Of a DNA stretch of 64,000 nucleotides, positions 40,501 through 53,624 are shown piece after piece. How positions within the stretch are numbered: position 1 is the first letter of the stretch; the number at the start of each line of letters is the position of its first letter. The position numbers and the translations under genes were made by a program. Location: positions 6,106,501 to 6,170,500 of the forward strand of contig JBBPUQ010000003.1 in assembly GCA_038501195.1 (NCBI GenBank), read 5' to 3'. The DNA comes from Nemania diffusa. Taxonomy: Eukaryota; Ascomycota; Sordariomycetes; Xylariales; Xylariaceae. Under the pieces are notes generated by a model. It was not told where the DNA came from. It searched no databases and worked only from the letters and a program-made list of their open reading frames with translations.

Positions 40501-41240
40501 AATATATTATTTAAAACTAAATAATAGCTTAATAAAAAAAACAATAGTATTAACTAGTTCGACAATAATATTATACTAGCTAAAAAAATAAAAGCTAAAG
40601 CTTATTAGCAAAAACAAAACTATACTGTTATTAATTAAATAGTTACAAATAGCACTATTAGTTGCTAAACCGCTGTTAATAATGCTGTATATTACTTAAG
40701 TATAAAATAAAACAACGCTATTATATCGCTAAACAGCTCTAGTATATATTGCTTTTATTAAATTGTTAGTAAGTAGTATTTGCGCAGTTTAACTAGTAGT
40801 TAAATGTTAAACAATACTAGCAGCATTTGTTTTTAACTCTATAAGCACTATACTAACTGTACTATTTAAATAAATATAGTTGAATTATTAAACAAGTTGT
40901 TGGATTTTTTTTAGTTTGTATATTTAGTGAACAAATATAAAACTAAAAAAACTATTACATATAGTAAAGTTTTTGCTTATTATAGTAAAAAAATAAAAGT
41001 TAGCTAAGTAAACATTGTTTACTGTTTTTACTTTATATTTATATTGTTGTTAGTAATAAATCAAACATTTAGCAACTTGCAACATTTTTTTTAAAGCAAG
41101 CTTATAGTATACTGTATTTATAGTAATAGCAAGTTAAAAAAAAATCACACTAAAAAAAGCTATATTTTTAGTAAAGCAAAATTTAAAGCTAAAATATAAA
41201 AACTATTTCTGTTTGATTTAAAAATAAGTTATATTTTTTA
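40501..41240 (+). pseudogene. Possible dead coding frame, family not recognised
   Basis: The frame starting at 40501 can be read for about 245 codons with scattered stops. It includes a 30-codon stop-free stretch after 40912 (FVYLVNKYKTKK, then YSKVFAYYSKKIKVS). Stops in the best part, about 9 in 140 codons from 40681, are somewhat fewer than the roughly 14 expected at this composition. That is suggestive, not proof. TAA and TAG are what decayed Gln or Trp codons would give. I recognise no domain or motif. It could be a transposon gene, a host gene or chance. Confidence 0.2.
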
Positions 41241-42965
41241 AAAACAAAATGTTTGTTTATATTTTAAATGTTTTATTACTTGTAGTTTTTTTTAAAAATA
41301 GGAACTTTTAACTAACAAAGTTTTTATTTTTAATTTTTTTATTTATATTAATTGTACTTTGCTTTAAAAACAAAACGCTTTGTTTAACAGAGTTTTTAAT
41401 TTTAATTTTTACTGTTGTACCACTTTTATTAACTTTTACAAACAAACAAAGTTATATTTATATTATTTATATATATATTTTACTTTTGCTATATTATTAA
41501 AATAATTAAACGTATTAACAAGTTAATAAAAACTAAACGTAAAAGTTTTGGTTTTAATAATAACAAAGTTGAAACTAGTAATAAAAACAACTTGCAAGTT
41601 GTATTTACAAACTAATAGTTTTAAAGCTAACGTTTAAAAAAAAAAAACTAAAACTAGGTAAAAATTATCAATGTTTTTAATTAGTATAGGTTTAAAGTAC
41701 TTGTAGTAAACAAAGCATATATAGCAAAAAATCCCAACAGTACTATATATTAAATAGTAGCTATAATTAAACGAAATTGTTTCTTGCTTTTGTTAGCAAC
41801 TTTTTTTATGAACTATTTTTAAAACATATTAAAGTATTTATAGCTTAGCTTTAGTAATTTTTTAGTTTCGGCACTGTTTTTTATTAGATTTAACAGCTTA
41901 AAATTGTATAAGTATAATTTTAATTTTGTAGTTTAAATTAGTACTAACAGATATATTAACACCGATAATATTGTTTGCTTTTTTATTAGTAATAATAAAT
42001 AGCTAATTTATAAACTTGTAAACAAGTTTTTAGTAAAGCAACTAAAGCTTGCAGCTATATACAACAGTAGTTATAAGTAATAGATACTTTTATTAATATT
42101 GTTTAAAAAAGTCACAGTATAGCACAGCTAAAAATTTAACTTTTATTAAACAATAATTAAAACTATTTACAAATAAATGTTTTTATAACAAAATATAACT
42201 ATAACTATTTAGTGCTTAAATAGCAAAGCGTTATATTTTAGCGATAATATTTTTAATGCTAAATTTATTACTATATATATTTAACTTAATAATATAAACT
42301 AAAAAAATTATAACTGTTAATATAACTTTTTTAATAAAAAGCTTTAGTTTTTTTTTAAATATAAAAAAAATAAGTTTAAACTTTTGCTTAAACAAAACTA
42401 TAATTAAAATAAACTAAATAAAATAATTATTTTTAATTTTAAAACTTAGTATAAACTAAATATTATAGCTATTAATTTAAACAATAAAAAAATTCTGTAT
42501 TTAAAACTTGATTAAAAAGCACTTAAAAATAAATTTTGCAAAAAAACGTTAACTAAAAATAATATATAAATAAATAAAAACAATCAATTAAATAACAACA
42601 TTTTTTTGTTTAACAAAAATAGCAACAGTAAAATATTACGTTTAGCTTTAGTAGTAATAAAAGTTAAAAAAGTTAATATATTTATTAAAAAAACTTAAAA
42701 CAAAAGCGCGAATTTTGTATACTAAAGAATAAAAACTAACTTTTGCTTTGTTTTTATTTTTATAAACTACATAGCTTAATTTAAATTTATTATCAGAAAA
42801 AGTCCACTTTTTGCTTATTTTATTATATAGTTACTTAATTATATTTTTGCTTTTAAAAATAAAAAAATAAACTTTTTAAACTAAGCAGTAGTAATAGTTA
42901 ACTTGCTATAAACACAGCAGTAAATATATATTATTTTTATATTTTATATTTGCTTTTTTTTTTAT

Positions 42966-43135
42966 GTAGCTTTTTTTAAAAACAAAAAATCTACATAAAA
43001 AGCGAACTTATTTTTTAACTTTATTTTATATGCTATTTTTTATTTGTTTATTTTTTTATATAGTTTTTTTTAAAAACAGAATATTTATATAAAAAAGTAA
43101 TTTGTTTTATAACTTTATTTTATACTTTTTTGTAA
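42966..43135 (+). repeat. 94-bp direct repeat pair
   Basis: An AGCTTTTTTTAAAAACA-type start at 42968 and AGTTTTTTTTAAAAACA at 43062 are 94 bases apart. In both, ATATAAAAA- or ACATAAAAA-type sequence follows, then a TTTT(A/T)AACTTTATTTTATA stretch. The same order of words precedes family R start boxes, so this may be a local duplication of that box. Confidence 0.65.
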
Positions 43136-43869
43136 CTTTAACTAATTGCATGCTATAAAAAACTGTTTATTTTGCTATAGTTGTTAAATATTAATGTTTG
43201 TATTTTTGCGTTATACTATTTTAATAACAAATGTATTAATATTATAGCAAAGTTTAATAACTTAAATATTTTTTTTAACATGTTTATTTACAGTTTGTAT
43301 ATTAGTAATATAAGTATTAATTTACATTTTAAATGCTGTACTAGTTTTATAATATATTTTTTGTAAAATACAAACATTTTTAACTAAGTTTTAAAACGCT
43401 TTGTTAAAATTAAGCAGTAGAAGTTTATATATTAGTACATTATTATCGTTGTATATACTACGTATAAAAAGCACAAAGCAATTATATAATGTAAATATAG
43501 TTGCTAGCTTGCAACTAAAAGCAATATATACAAAAAAATCACTAGCAAACTTAGCATTATTATAACTTATAAAATTATTTAAGTTTTATATAATTAGTTT
43601 ATTACTTGTTACTTATTAAAGTTTATAGATTTAAACTATTTGTTGTTAGCAAATAAAAGCATAACTTAAATTAGCAAAATAGTGTTATACATTGTATAAT
43701 TAGCTTTAAAAAACCTGTAAGCATATAAATATATTGCTAGCTTTAAACTTATAGATTTTGTATTAATAGCATTACAACTTGCTTAAACATTAAAACTAAA
43801 GCTAAACTATAAACTTTTTACTAGTATAAATATAATTTTAACTATAAGTAGTACTAAAAAAGTCGACTT

Positions 43870-44170
43870 AAACATTTATAAAAACTATTTTTTTAATAAA
43901 GTTTTAAAACGCTTTAACAAAGCAATTAAGCAACAAAAAAAAACAATTAATACAAAAAAGAACAGGCAAAAAAAAGCACGAAAAGTAAAAGAAAAAGCTA
44001 ATAAAAAGCTAAAAAAGAAAAAAAAAAAAACGTTAAGTAAAAAAAGAAAGAAACAATAAAAAAAGCAAAAAAAAAAACTAAACAAGCTGCTAAAAAAAAA
44101 GCAGAAAAAAAAAAGGGCTCAAGTAGTAAAAAAGTAAAAAAATAAAAAGTAAAAAATAAAAAAAAGTATT
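43870..44170 (+). other. Purine-rich tract at the edge of the A+T island
   Basis: The plus strand is almost all A with scattered G, and here GA and GG pairs are retained (GAACAGGC, GAAAAGTAAAAG, AAAAGGGCTC). The minus strand has a Phe-rich open frame of 66 codons at 43885-44085. The plus strand reads mostly Lys with a few Arg, Glu, Gln and Ala and occasional stops. It may be a remnant of a Lys/Glu/Arg-rich coiled-coil region or plain low-complexity DNA; the sequence cannot decide. Confidence 0.45.
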
Positions 44171-45124
44171 AAAACAAAAGTAGAAAAAATTAACAAATGT
44201 TAGTTTTAGCTAATAAGCAGTTAACTTTAACAGCTTGCTAATATACTTTAGCTAATATAAATAGTACTTGCTATAGCTAAATTACTATTAAAAAATAAAT
44301 TTTAATATAACTAATAACATAATAATTAAAATTATTTATATAAATAATTAATTAATTATATTAAAAAAATATATTTAATATTAAAATATTAATATTAGTT
44401 ATAACTATATATTATAATTTATATATTATAATAGTTTTATTATAGTTATATAAATAAATATTTAATTTATATATTAGTAATAATTTTATTTATAATAAAG
44501 TTTTTAACTATATAAAAGAATTTTTTTTAAAATTAATTATTAATATAAATATTATATATGTTATTATATATTTTATTTATATATAATTTATATATATTAT
44601 TATATATATATAATTTATTTAATATATAATTATATTTTTAATAAATTTTTAATTATATAAATAATTTAATTATATTATAATTATAATATAAATTTAAATA
44701 TTAATGATTTTATTTATAATTTAATTATAATATTTTAATATATTAATTATTTATAATTAATATTAAATTAATTAAATAATATAATTTAATAAAAATAATA
44801 TTTAAAATATTAAAAATTATAATTAATATATTTAAATTTATATAATATATTTTAAAATTTAATTATTATAAAAAAATAATATTTTAAATAATAATTATAA
44901 AAATAAATTTTATATATAAAATATTATTATTTAATATATAAATAATATTATAATTTTTATTTAATTAAAAATTAAATTATTATTATATAATAAATATTTA
45001 TTTTAATAATAAATAATATAATATTAAATATTTAAAATAATTATATAATTATAATTTAAAAAAAAAATTTATATTAAAAATTATAATAATTATATAATAA
45101 AAATAATAAAAATAATATTTTTTA

Positions 45125-45270
45125 TATATATAAAATTTATAAAATTTATAAATTTTAATAAATTTTTATATTTTTTATTTATTTAATTATTTAATAAAAG
45201 TTTTAATTTAAGTTTTAATTATATATATTTAATATATATATATAAATTTTATTAAATTATTAATTTAATA
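45125..45270 (+). repeat. Island repeat, copy a
   Basis: About 110 bases here match 50297-50410 with only a few differences, centred on TTATTTATTTAATTATTTAA and a following TTTTAATTATATATATTTAA. The same sequence is present a third time at 50151-50262. Copies a and c share the left part (AAATTTATAAATTTTAATAA); copy b lacks it. Confidence 0.8.
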
Positions 45271-46740
45271 TTAAAATTTTTTTTTTTATATAATAATTTT
45301 AATTTTAATATTATTTAATTTTTTATTATTTTATTTATTATTTAATTAATTTATATATATTTTTATTTATATAATTAATTTATTTATATTAATTAATTTT
45401 GTTAATATTTAATTAAATATTTTTTTTATATAAATATTTATTAAATTATTTTTATTATTAATTTAATATATTTTTATATATTTTTTAAAATAATATAATA
45501 TTAATTATAAATTATTTTTTTTATATAATTTTTAATTTAATTAAATATTTATTTAAAAATTTAAAATTAATATATATAATTAATAATAAAATTAATAATT
45601 TTATTATATAAATAATTTTTTAAAAATTATATTAAATATAATAATATAATTAAATTTATTAATTATATTATATAATTTATTTATTAATATATTATATATA
45701 ATTTATTTATATTTAATTAAATTTTAATAAATAATATTATTTTTAATTATAAAAATATTTTTTATATAATTTTTATTATTTATAAATATTTTATTAATAA
45801 AAATAAAAATTTTTATATAATTAAAGTTTAAAAATATATAATATAATTTTTATTATATATTATTAATTTATTATTATATTTATATATTTAATATTTTAAT
45901 ATTATTTTTTAATAATTTTTAAATTTATATAATAATTAATAAATTATATAATATTTTTAATTAATATATTATTAAAAATAATTTTTTATATAAAAATTAA
46001 TAATATATAATTATTTAATTTATTTTTATTAAATAAAAAAAAATTTTATTTATTTATTTAAATTTTATTTTTATTAAATTTAATAAAATATTTAAATATT
46101 AATTTTATTTTTAATTTTATATAAAATAATAATTTAATTTTTTTTTATATAAAGATTTTTTAAATATAATATTAAAAATATTATTTATTTAAAATTTTAT
46201 AAATATAAATTTATTAAATTTTTTTTTAATATATAATAAATATAAATTATACATAAATATTTTTATATTTAATTTTTAATATTAATATTTATAATAGATT
46301 TTATATTAATATAATTTTAATTTAATTAATTTATATAATAATTATATAATTTAAAATATAATATTTATTAAATATTAATTTTTTAATTTTTTTAATAAAT
46401 AAATATAAATTTTTTAATTTAATTTATTATATAATTATATATATATTTAAATAATATTTTATAATTTTATATATATTATAATTTTAAATTAATAATAATT
46501 TTAAAATTATAATAAATTATTAATTTATATATTAAATTATTAATATTTATATAAAAATTTAAATTTTATTATTATTTTTATAATTTTATATAATTAATTT
46601 AAATTTTTTATATAATTTAATTATTTTATTTTTAATTTTTTATATAAATTTAATTTAAAAATGTTTTATTTAATTATATTAATTTAAATTATATTATATA
46701 AATTAAAATATATTTTAAATTATTAATATATTTATTTTAA

Positions 46741-47080
46741 TTATATTTAATTATTTAAAAAATATATTAAATATAATAATTATATTATTTTATTTTCATT
46801 ATATAATTAAAATATAATTATTAATTTTTTTTAATATAAAATATTAATTATTAATAAATATAAATAATTTTTTTAATTTATTTTTATATTAAAGTTATAA
46901 TTATTTAATAATTTAAAAAAATTTATATAAAAAGTTATTTTTTTTATATAATAAATTAAATATAATATTTTATTAATAATATAATTTAATTTATATATAA
47001 TAAAATTTAATTAATTTATTTATTATATTAATTATAATATTATAATTTTTAATTATAAAAATTTTATATAATTTTATTTA
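46741..47080 (-). repeat. Left arm of an inverted repeat inside the A+T island
   Basis: The reverse complement of 46746-46829 matches 50755-50843 at about 83 of 86 positions, and the differences include A/T changes. The match continues across 46830-47080 against 50590-50755 with several gaps of about 25-30 bases, so this arm is the longer one. At half-chance agreement for a two-letter sequence, the core match is far beyond coincidence. Confidence 0.8.
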
Positions 47081-50000
47081 ATTTTTATATTTTTTTTATA
47101 TTATAATTTTATTTTAATAAAAATAAAAAAAATATTTTATATAATAATATTAATTTATTTTTAATTTATATAATTTAATTAATATTAATTTTTATATAAA
47201 TATTTTTATAGTTTTTTATATAATTTTTATTTTTTAAAATAATTTTTAATAAAAAAATAAATTATTATTAATTTTAAAATAAATTTTAAAAATTAATAAA
47301 ATAAATATAAAATTATTTAATTTAATTATATTATTTAAAATTTTTATAATTATTTATAATATTGTTTTTTTATTTATATAATATTTAATTTTTTTATATA
47401 AAATATTAAATATATAATAAAATAATAATAAAAAATTTATTTTAAAATTATATATAATATAATTAAATAATTTTTAATATATTAAAATTTAATATTAATA
47501 AAATATATTTTAAATATTATATATATTTAAAAACTTTAAAAATTTAATTATTTAAAATAAAATATTAATATTATTATATTTAATTTTTTATAATAATTTT
47601 ATAAATTTTTTTATATAAAAATATTTAAAATAATAATATAATTTTTAAAGTTTTTATTTTATAAAATAATTTATAATTTTTAATTAATTAATATTAAAAG
47701 ATAAATATTTTTATTTTTATTTAATTAATATTATTAAATTATTTTATTATATAATTATATTTTATATATTATTAAAATAAATATATAATTAATTTAATTA
47801 ATATTAAAATTATTATAATATTTATAATTTTAAAATTTTTAATATTATTAAACTAAATTATTATATTATTTAAAATTTAATTTATTTATATAAAAAAGTT
47901 TTTTTATATAAAAATTTTAATTTAAGTTTTTTTAATAATTAAAATTTTAATTATATTAATATTTAATTTTAAATATATATATTTTTTTTTATTATATAAT
48001 AAAAATATATTAAATTTATTAAAAATTAAATTGTTTTATTTTTAATTTTAAAATTTAAATTATTATTAAATTTATTATTATATAAAAAATTTTTATTATT
48101 TTTATAATTTAATATAAATATATTATATTTTTTATATAATAAAGCTTTTTATTTTAAAATATTATATATAATAAAATATTACTTTTATATTTTTAATTTT
48201 TTTTATTAATTATAATTAATAAATTAATAATTAAACTTTTTATAAATAAAATATTTTTTATTATTTTTATTATTTTTATTATATAACTATTATAATTTTT
48301 AATAAAAGTTTTTTTTTAAAATTATAATTATATAATTATTTTAAATATTTAATATTATATTATTTATTAATAAAATAAATATTTATTATATAATAATAGT
48401 TTATTTTTTAATTAAAAAAAATTTATAATATTATTTATAAATTAAAAAATAAAACTTTATATATAAATGTTTAATTAATTAAAATAAATTTAAATTTAAA
48501 TATATTAAAATATATTTATATAATTATTATATAAAATAATATTTTTTTATAATAATTAAATTTTAAAATATATTATATAAATTAAAATTTATTAATTATA
48601 GTTTTTAATATTTTAAATATTATTTTTATTAAATTGTTTTATTTTATTTATATAAAAATAATAATAATTTAATTAATTTAATATTAATTATAATTAATTA
48701 TTATATTAAAATAATTATTAAATATTATATAAATTTTATTTTATTTATATATTAAACTAATATAATTAAAATAATATTATTTAGTTTTTTTTTTAATATA
48801 AAAAAAAATATTATATAATATTATTTATTTATAATTTTAAATTAATAATATATTAAAATAAAAATTTAAACTTTATTATATAATATATTATATAATTTAT
48901 TATTATAGTTTTAATTAAATTATTATATTTTAATAAATATAATAAATTAAATTGTTTTAATTAAATTATTATAAATAATTTAAATAAAAAAAAGTTTATA
49001 TAATTAATTTTTATATATAAATAAAAATATAAAATATATAATAAAAATTTTAAAAATAAATATAAGTTTTTAAATTTTTATTTATATAAAAAAATTAAAT
49101 ATTTAATTATTTATATTAAATATTAAAATATATATTAATATTATTAATTTTAATATAATTAATTATAATATTAATAAATTTATTTATATAATAAAAAGTT
49201 TTAATATATTTATTAATATAAATATTAAAACTAATATTATTTATATAAATATATTATTATTTAATTTATTATTATTTTTATTTTATATTTTTTAAAATTA
49301 TAAATAAATTTATTATTATATATTATATTATATAATTAAATATTTAAATTATATTTAATTATAATATTAAATTTTTATTTAAATATATAATTAATATTTA
49401 TAAATATAAATTTTATTTATTTATTAAAATTTATTATAAATATTTATATAAATTTATTATTTTTAACTTTTAATTATATATAATTATATAAATATTATAT
49501 AAAATATATTGTTAATTTTATAAATTTTTAAAAAATATTAAAACATAATAGTTATATTTTAATATTTTAAATTTATTTTTTTTTTTTAAATTTTTATTTA
49601 AATGTTATTATTTTTAATTATATTTTTATATATAAAGTTATTTTTATATTATAAAACTATTAAATTATTGTTTTAAATTTAATTAAATATTATAATTATT
49701 ATTACTATTATTGTTTTTATTATTAATATTAATATAATTATAAAAAATAAAAAAATAAAAATTATAAAATAAATAAAATAATTAAAAAAATAAATATATA
49801 AAATAATTTATAGTTTTATTAATTTTTATATAAAAATTAATTAAATTATTATAAAAAAAACTTTAATTTTATAATAATTAAGTTTTATTTATTTAATAAT
49901 TAATTTAATATATTTTTAATTAATTAATAAAAATAATAATTTATTTTTTATATAAAAAAAAAAAAATATAATATAAAAATTATTTTTAATAATAATTAAT

Positions 50001-50150
50001 TTTTGTTTTTTTATTTTATTAATTTATAATTATATTTTATAATTATTAATTAATATTAATAAAACTTTTTATATATATATAAAAATTTAAAATAATTTAT
50101 AAAGTTTAAAGTTTATTTTTAAATTTTAAAATTTTATATTAATTTATATA

Positions 50151-50262
50151 TATATTTTATATATTTTATTTATTTAATTATTTAATAAAAATTTTAATTT
50201 AAATTTTAATTATATATATTTAATATATATATGCAAATTTTATTAAATTATTAATTTAATAA
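50151..50262 (+). repeat. Island repeat, copy b
   Basis: Tandem with copy c at a period of 166 bases (anchor A at 50168 and 50334). It contains a rare GC pair (ATATGCAAAT near 50230) where the other copies read ATATAAA, one of the few visible differences that is a G/C loss. Confidence 0.75.
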
Positions 50263-50267
50263 TATAT

Positions 50268-50430
50268 ATATATATATATAAATTTTACAAATTTTATAAA
50301 TTTTATAAATTTTAATAAATTTTTATATTTTTTATTTATTTAATTATTTTATAAAAGTTTTATTTTAAATTTTAATTATATATATTTAATATATATATAT
50401 AAATTTTATAAAATAATTAATTTAATAATA
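50268..50430 (+). repeat. Island repeat, copy c
   Basis: Follows copy b directly. The left part contains ATTTTATAA three times at about 10-base steps, as in copy a. Copy a is about 5.16 kb away (45177 against 50334) and yet is almost identical, so exchange or duplication inside the island is fairly recent. Confidence 0.8.
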
Positions 50431-50589
50431 TATATATTATTAAATTAATTATTATAAAAATAAATTAAATTTATTATAATAATAAAAAAAAATATTATTA
50501 ATATTTTTATAATTTTTATAATATATATATATAATAAAATAATTTTAATATAAATTTTAAAATATTATATAATTTAATATAAATTAAAT

Positions 50590-50950
50590 AAAGTTTTTAT
50601 AATAAAAAATTATAATATTATAATAAATATAATATATAAATTATATTATATTATTAATATAAAATTAATTAATATATTATATAAAAAATTAATTTTTTAT
50701 ATAATTTTAATATTAATATTAAAAATATTTAAAAAAATTATTTATATTAAAAAAATTTAATAATTATATATTAATTATATAATTAAAATAAAATAATATA
50801 ATTATAATATTTAATATATTTTTTAAATAATTAAAAATTATAATAATTATATTTATAATTTAAATTAATATAAAAAAAAAAAATTAAATTTTATATAAAT
50901 TTATAATTAAATATTATTAATTTAAATTTTATATATAATTATAATTTATA
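50590..50950 (+). repeat. Right arm of an inverted repeat inside the A+T island
   Basis: Pairs with 46741-47080. The core 50755-50843 is nearly identical to the reverse complement of 46746-46829. Weaker matching continues to about 50950, against sequence left of 46741. The arms enclose about 3.5 kb (47.08-50.59 kb) of almost G/C-free sequence. Confidence 0.75.
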
Positions 50951-53624
50951 AAAGTTTTAAATAATTATATTAATTTAATTTATATTATATAAATTAAAAT
51001 ATTTATATTTATTTATTAAAAAAATTAAAAAATAAAATTTAAATAAATATTAAATTATTTAAATATAATTTATATTTAAATAAATTTAAATTTTTTTTAT
51101 ATATTTATAATTATTAAATTATAAATAATAATATTTTTAATATTATATTTAAAATATTTTTATATAAAAAAATAATTAATATTAAAATATTTTATTAAAA
51201 TTAATAAAAATAAAAAAAAACTTTTTTAATAATATTTTAAATTATAAATTTTAAAAATATATATTATTTTAATAAATTAATTATATTATAAATTATAAAT
51301 TTATTATAAAATAATATTAAAATAATAAATATATAAATATATTTATAAAATAATAATATAAATAATATAAAATATTTTATTTTTATTATTAAAAAATTTA
51401 TAATTATATTAATTAATAAATATTATATTAAAAATATTTTTATAATTAAAAATAATATTATTAATTATAATTATAATTATAATTTTAAAGTTTTAAATTA
51501 TATAATAATTATTTTAATTAATTAAATTAAAAAAACTTATATATAAAAAATTAAATTATAAACTTTTATTTAAAATTTTTTTTTTTTTTTTTTTTTAATA
51601 TTAATATAAATATTTATAATATAATATTATTATAATTTTTAAAAAATAAAAAATTTTATAATTTTATATATAATATTATTTTATTAATAATTTTATTAAA
51701 AAATAATTTAATAAAAATTTATAAATTTTATATTTATTTTTTATAATTAAATTAATTATTTAAATAATTAATTAAATTAAATTAAATTATATATTTTATT
51801 TTTTTAAATTTAAAATTATAATTTAATAACTATTAAAAATTAAAATTTTTTTTATTATTTAAAATTTAATTAATATATTAAATTTTTAATTTAAAATAAT
51901 TTTATAAAAATTTTTAAAATTTATATAATTAATTATAATAAAAATAATAAAATAATAATAATTAATATTAATTTTTTTTTAATTAATTAAAAATTTTAAA
52001 ATTAATTAATATTTTTAAAAAATATTATTATAATATTAATAAAATTAAAATTAATTAAAATATTAATTTTAATTATTAAATTATAATTAATAAAATTATT
52101 AAAAAAATTTTTTAAAAAATATTAATTAAAATAAATAATTTATTATTTATAAATATATTTTAATTAATAATAAAATATTTTTATTATTTATAATTTTTAA
52201 AAATATTTATATATAAAATTAATAATTTTTTTATTAAAATATAAATTTATAAAATAATTAATAATTTTATTTAAATTTTAAAAAATAAATTAATAATTTT
52301 ATAATTTTAATTTAAATTAAAACAAATATTTATTTTATATATAAAAATTTATTATAATAATTATATTTTATATATTTATAATAAATTTTTTTAATTTTAT
52401 ATAATTAATAAAATTTATTTTATTTTTTAAAAATTTTATTATAATTATATTAATTAAATTTTTAATATTAATATATTTAATTAATTAAAAAAATTTAAAA
52501 AACTTAATTAAAAATTAATAATTTAAAAATTAAAAATAATTAATTTATTATAAAAATTATTTTTTAAAAAAGTTTTAAAAGTTTTAAATAAATAAATTAA
52601 TAATATTATTAATTTATAATTAAAAATTAATTTTTTAAAAATTAAAAAAAAACTTAAATTAAAAATATTAATTAAAAAAATTATATAATAATTAAATTAT
52701 ATAAATTATTAATTATTTTAAAAATTTTAAATTAAAAAAAAATAATTTTAAAATTAAATAATTTATAAAAATATAATTTATATAAAAAATAATTATTTTA
52801 TATTTTATTTAATATTTATATTAAATTATTAATTTTAATATTATTATTTTTTTAAATTTAAATTTATAATATTATTAATAAATTATTATTTTTATATTTT
52901 ATAATTTATAACAATATAATTTAAATGTTTTATTAAATTATAATTATAAATAATATTTTTAATATTTTATTTTATTAATATAATAATAATTAAAATATTA
53001 AAAATATTTTTTTTTTATATAATAATAATATTTTTAATTTAAATTTATTAAATTATTTAATTTATATATTTAATAATTTTTTAAAATATTTAAATAAAAA
53101 TTTATAATAAATTTTAAATTTATAATTTTTTATAAATAATAGTTTTTTTTTTATTTTTTATTTTTTAATTTAAAATTATATTTATTATATATTAATAAAT
53201 AATATAATATAAATTATTTTTTTATTATTTATTTATTTTATTAATTATATATATTATATAATTAATTTTAATAATAATTATATTATTTTAATTTTTTATT
53301 ATTTATTATTTATTTATTTTATTAATAATTTAATAAATAAAATAAATATTTTTTATTATATAATAATTATAAATTTAATTTAATTTTAATTAAATAAATA
53401 TTTTATAAAATAATTATTAAAATATTATTTAAAATATAAATATATATAATAATTAATATTTATATTAATTATTTTAAATAATAAAATATATTATTAATTT
53501 AATTATATTAATATTATTTAATATATTTAAATTTTTAATAATTATATAATAATTAATTATATTATAAAATATATTATTATTATAAAAAAAAATATAAATT
53601 ATATTAATAATTTATAATTTTATT

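Larger units (their letters stand above)
39046..44284. other. Less decayed mosaic block left of the A+T island
   Basis: A region of mixed decay. The best preserved part is 40.4-42.2 kb, where TC, CC, GG and GA pairs survive (AATCCCAACAG near 41730, TTTCGGCACTG near 41867). Short open frames at 39174-39362 (minus) and 43181-43366 (plus) have no recognisable family. A box like that preceding family R start sites occurs at 39461-39530 (AAAACAAGTTT then CCCGTTTTTTAGCTA). No intact gene is supported. Confidence 0.5.
44285..53620. other. Almost pure A+T island (about 9.3 kb)
   Basis: G and C together are about one base in a hundred by eye. Two runs have none at all: 44707-45199 (493 bases) and 51831-52322 (492 bases). 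The few surviving G and C sit in AAGTT, AAACTT and AAGCTT contexts, the same contexts that survive outside. Both edges are abrupt. Coding is impossible at this composition. The island is not a simple repeat: it has inverted arms and dispersed copies listed separately. Possible roles include a centromere core or a terminally decayed repeat cluster. Confidence 0.9.

Noticed and set aside
43181..43366. Plus-strand open frame of 61 codons
   Set aside because: Short, Asn/Ile/Phe-rich, next to a 94-bp direct repeat, no recognisable family.
43885..44085. Minus-strand Phe-rich open frame of 66 codons
   Set aside because: It is the complement of a purine-rich tract, which automatically avoids stops on that strand. 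Residues are mainly Phe, Leu and Cys.
43870..44170. Lys-rich tail of a pogo/Fot1-type fungal transposase
   Set aside because: The Lys-rich plus-strand reading brought this to mind, but no DDE-domain motif was found upstream in 39.9-43.8 kb and low-complexity Lys runs are not diagnostic.
44285..53620. Mitochondrial DNA or an inserted mitochondrial fragment
   Set aside because: Yeast-type mitochondrial spacers are A+T-rich with G+C clusters, but no mitochondrial gene, tRNA or intron was seen and the flanks are nuclear-style decayed repeats. Not fully excluded.
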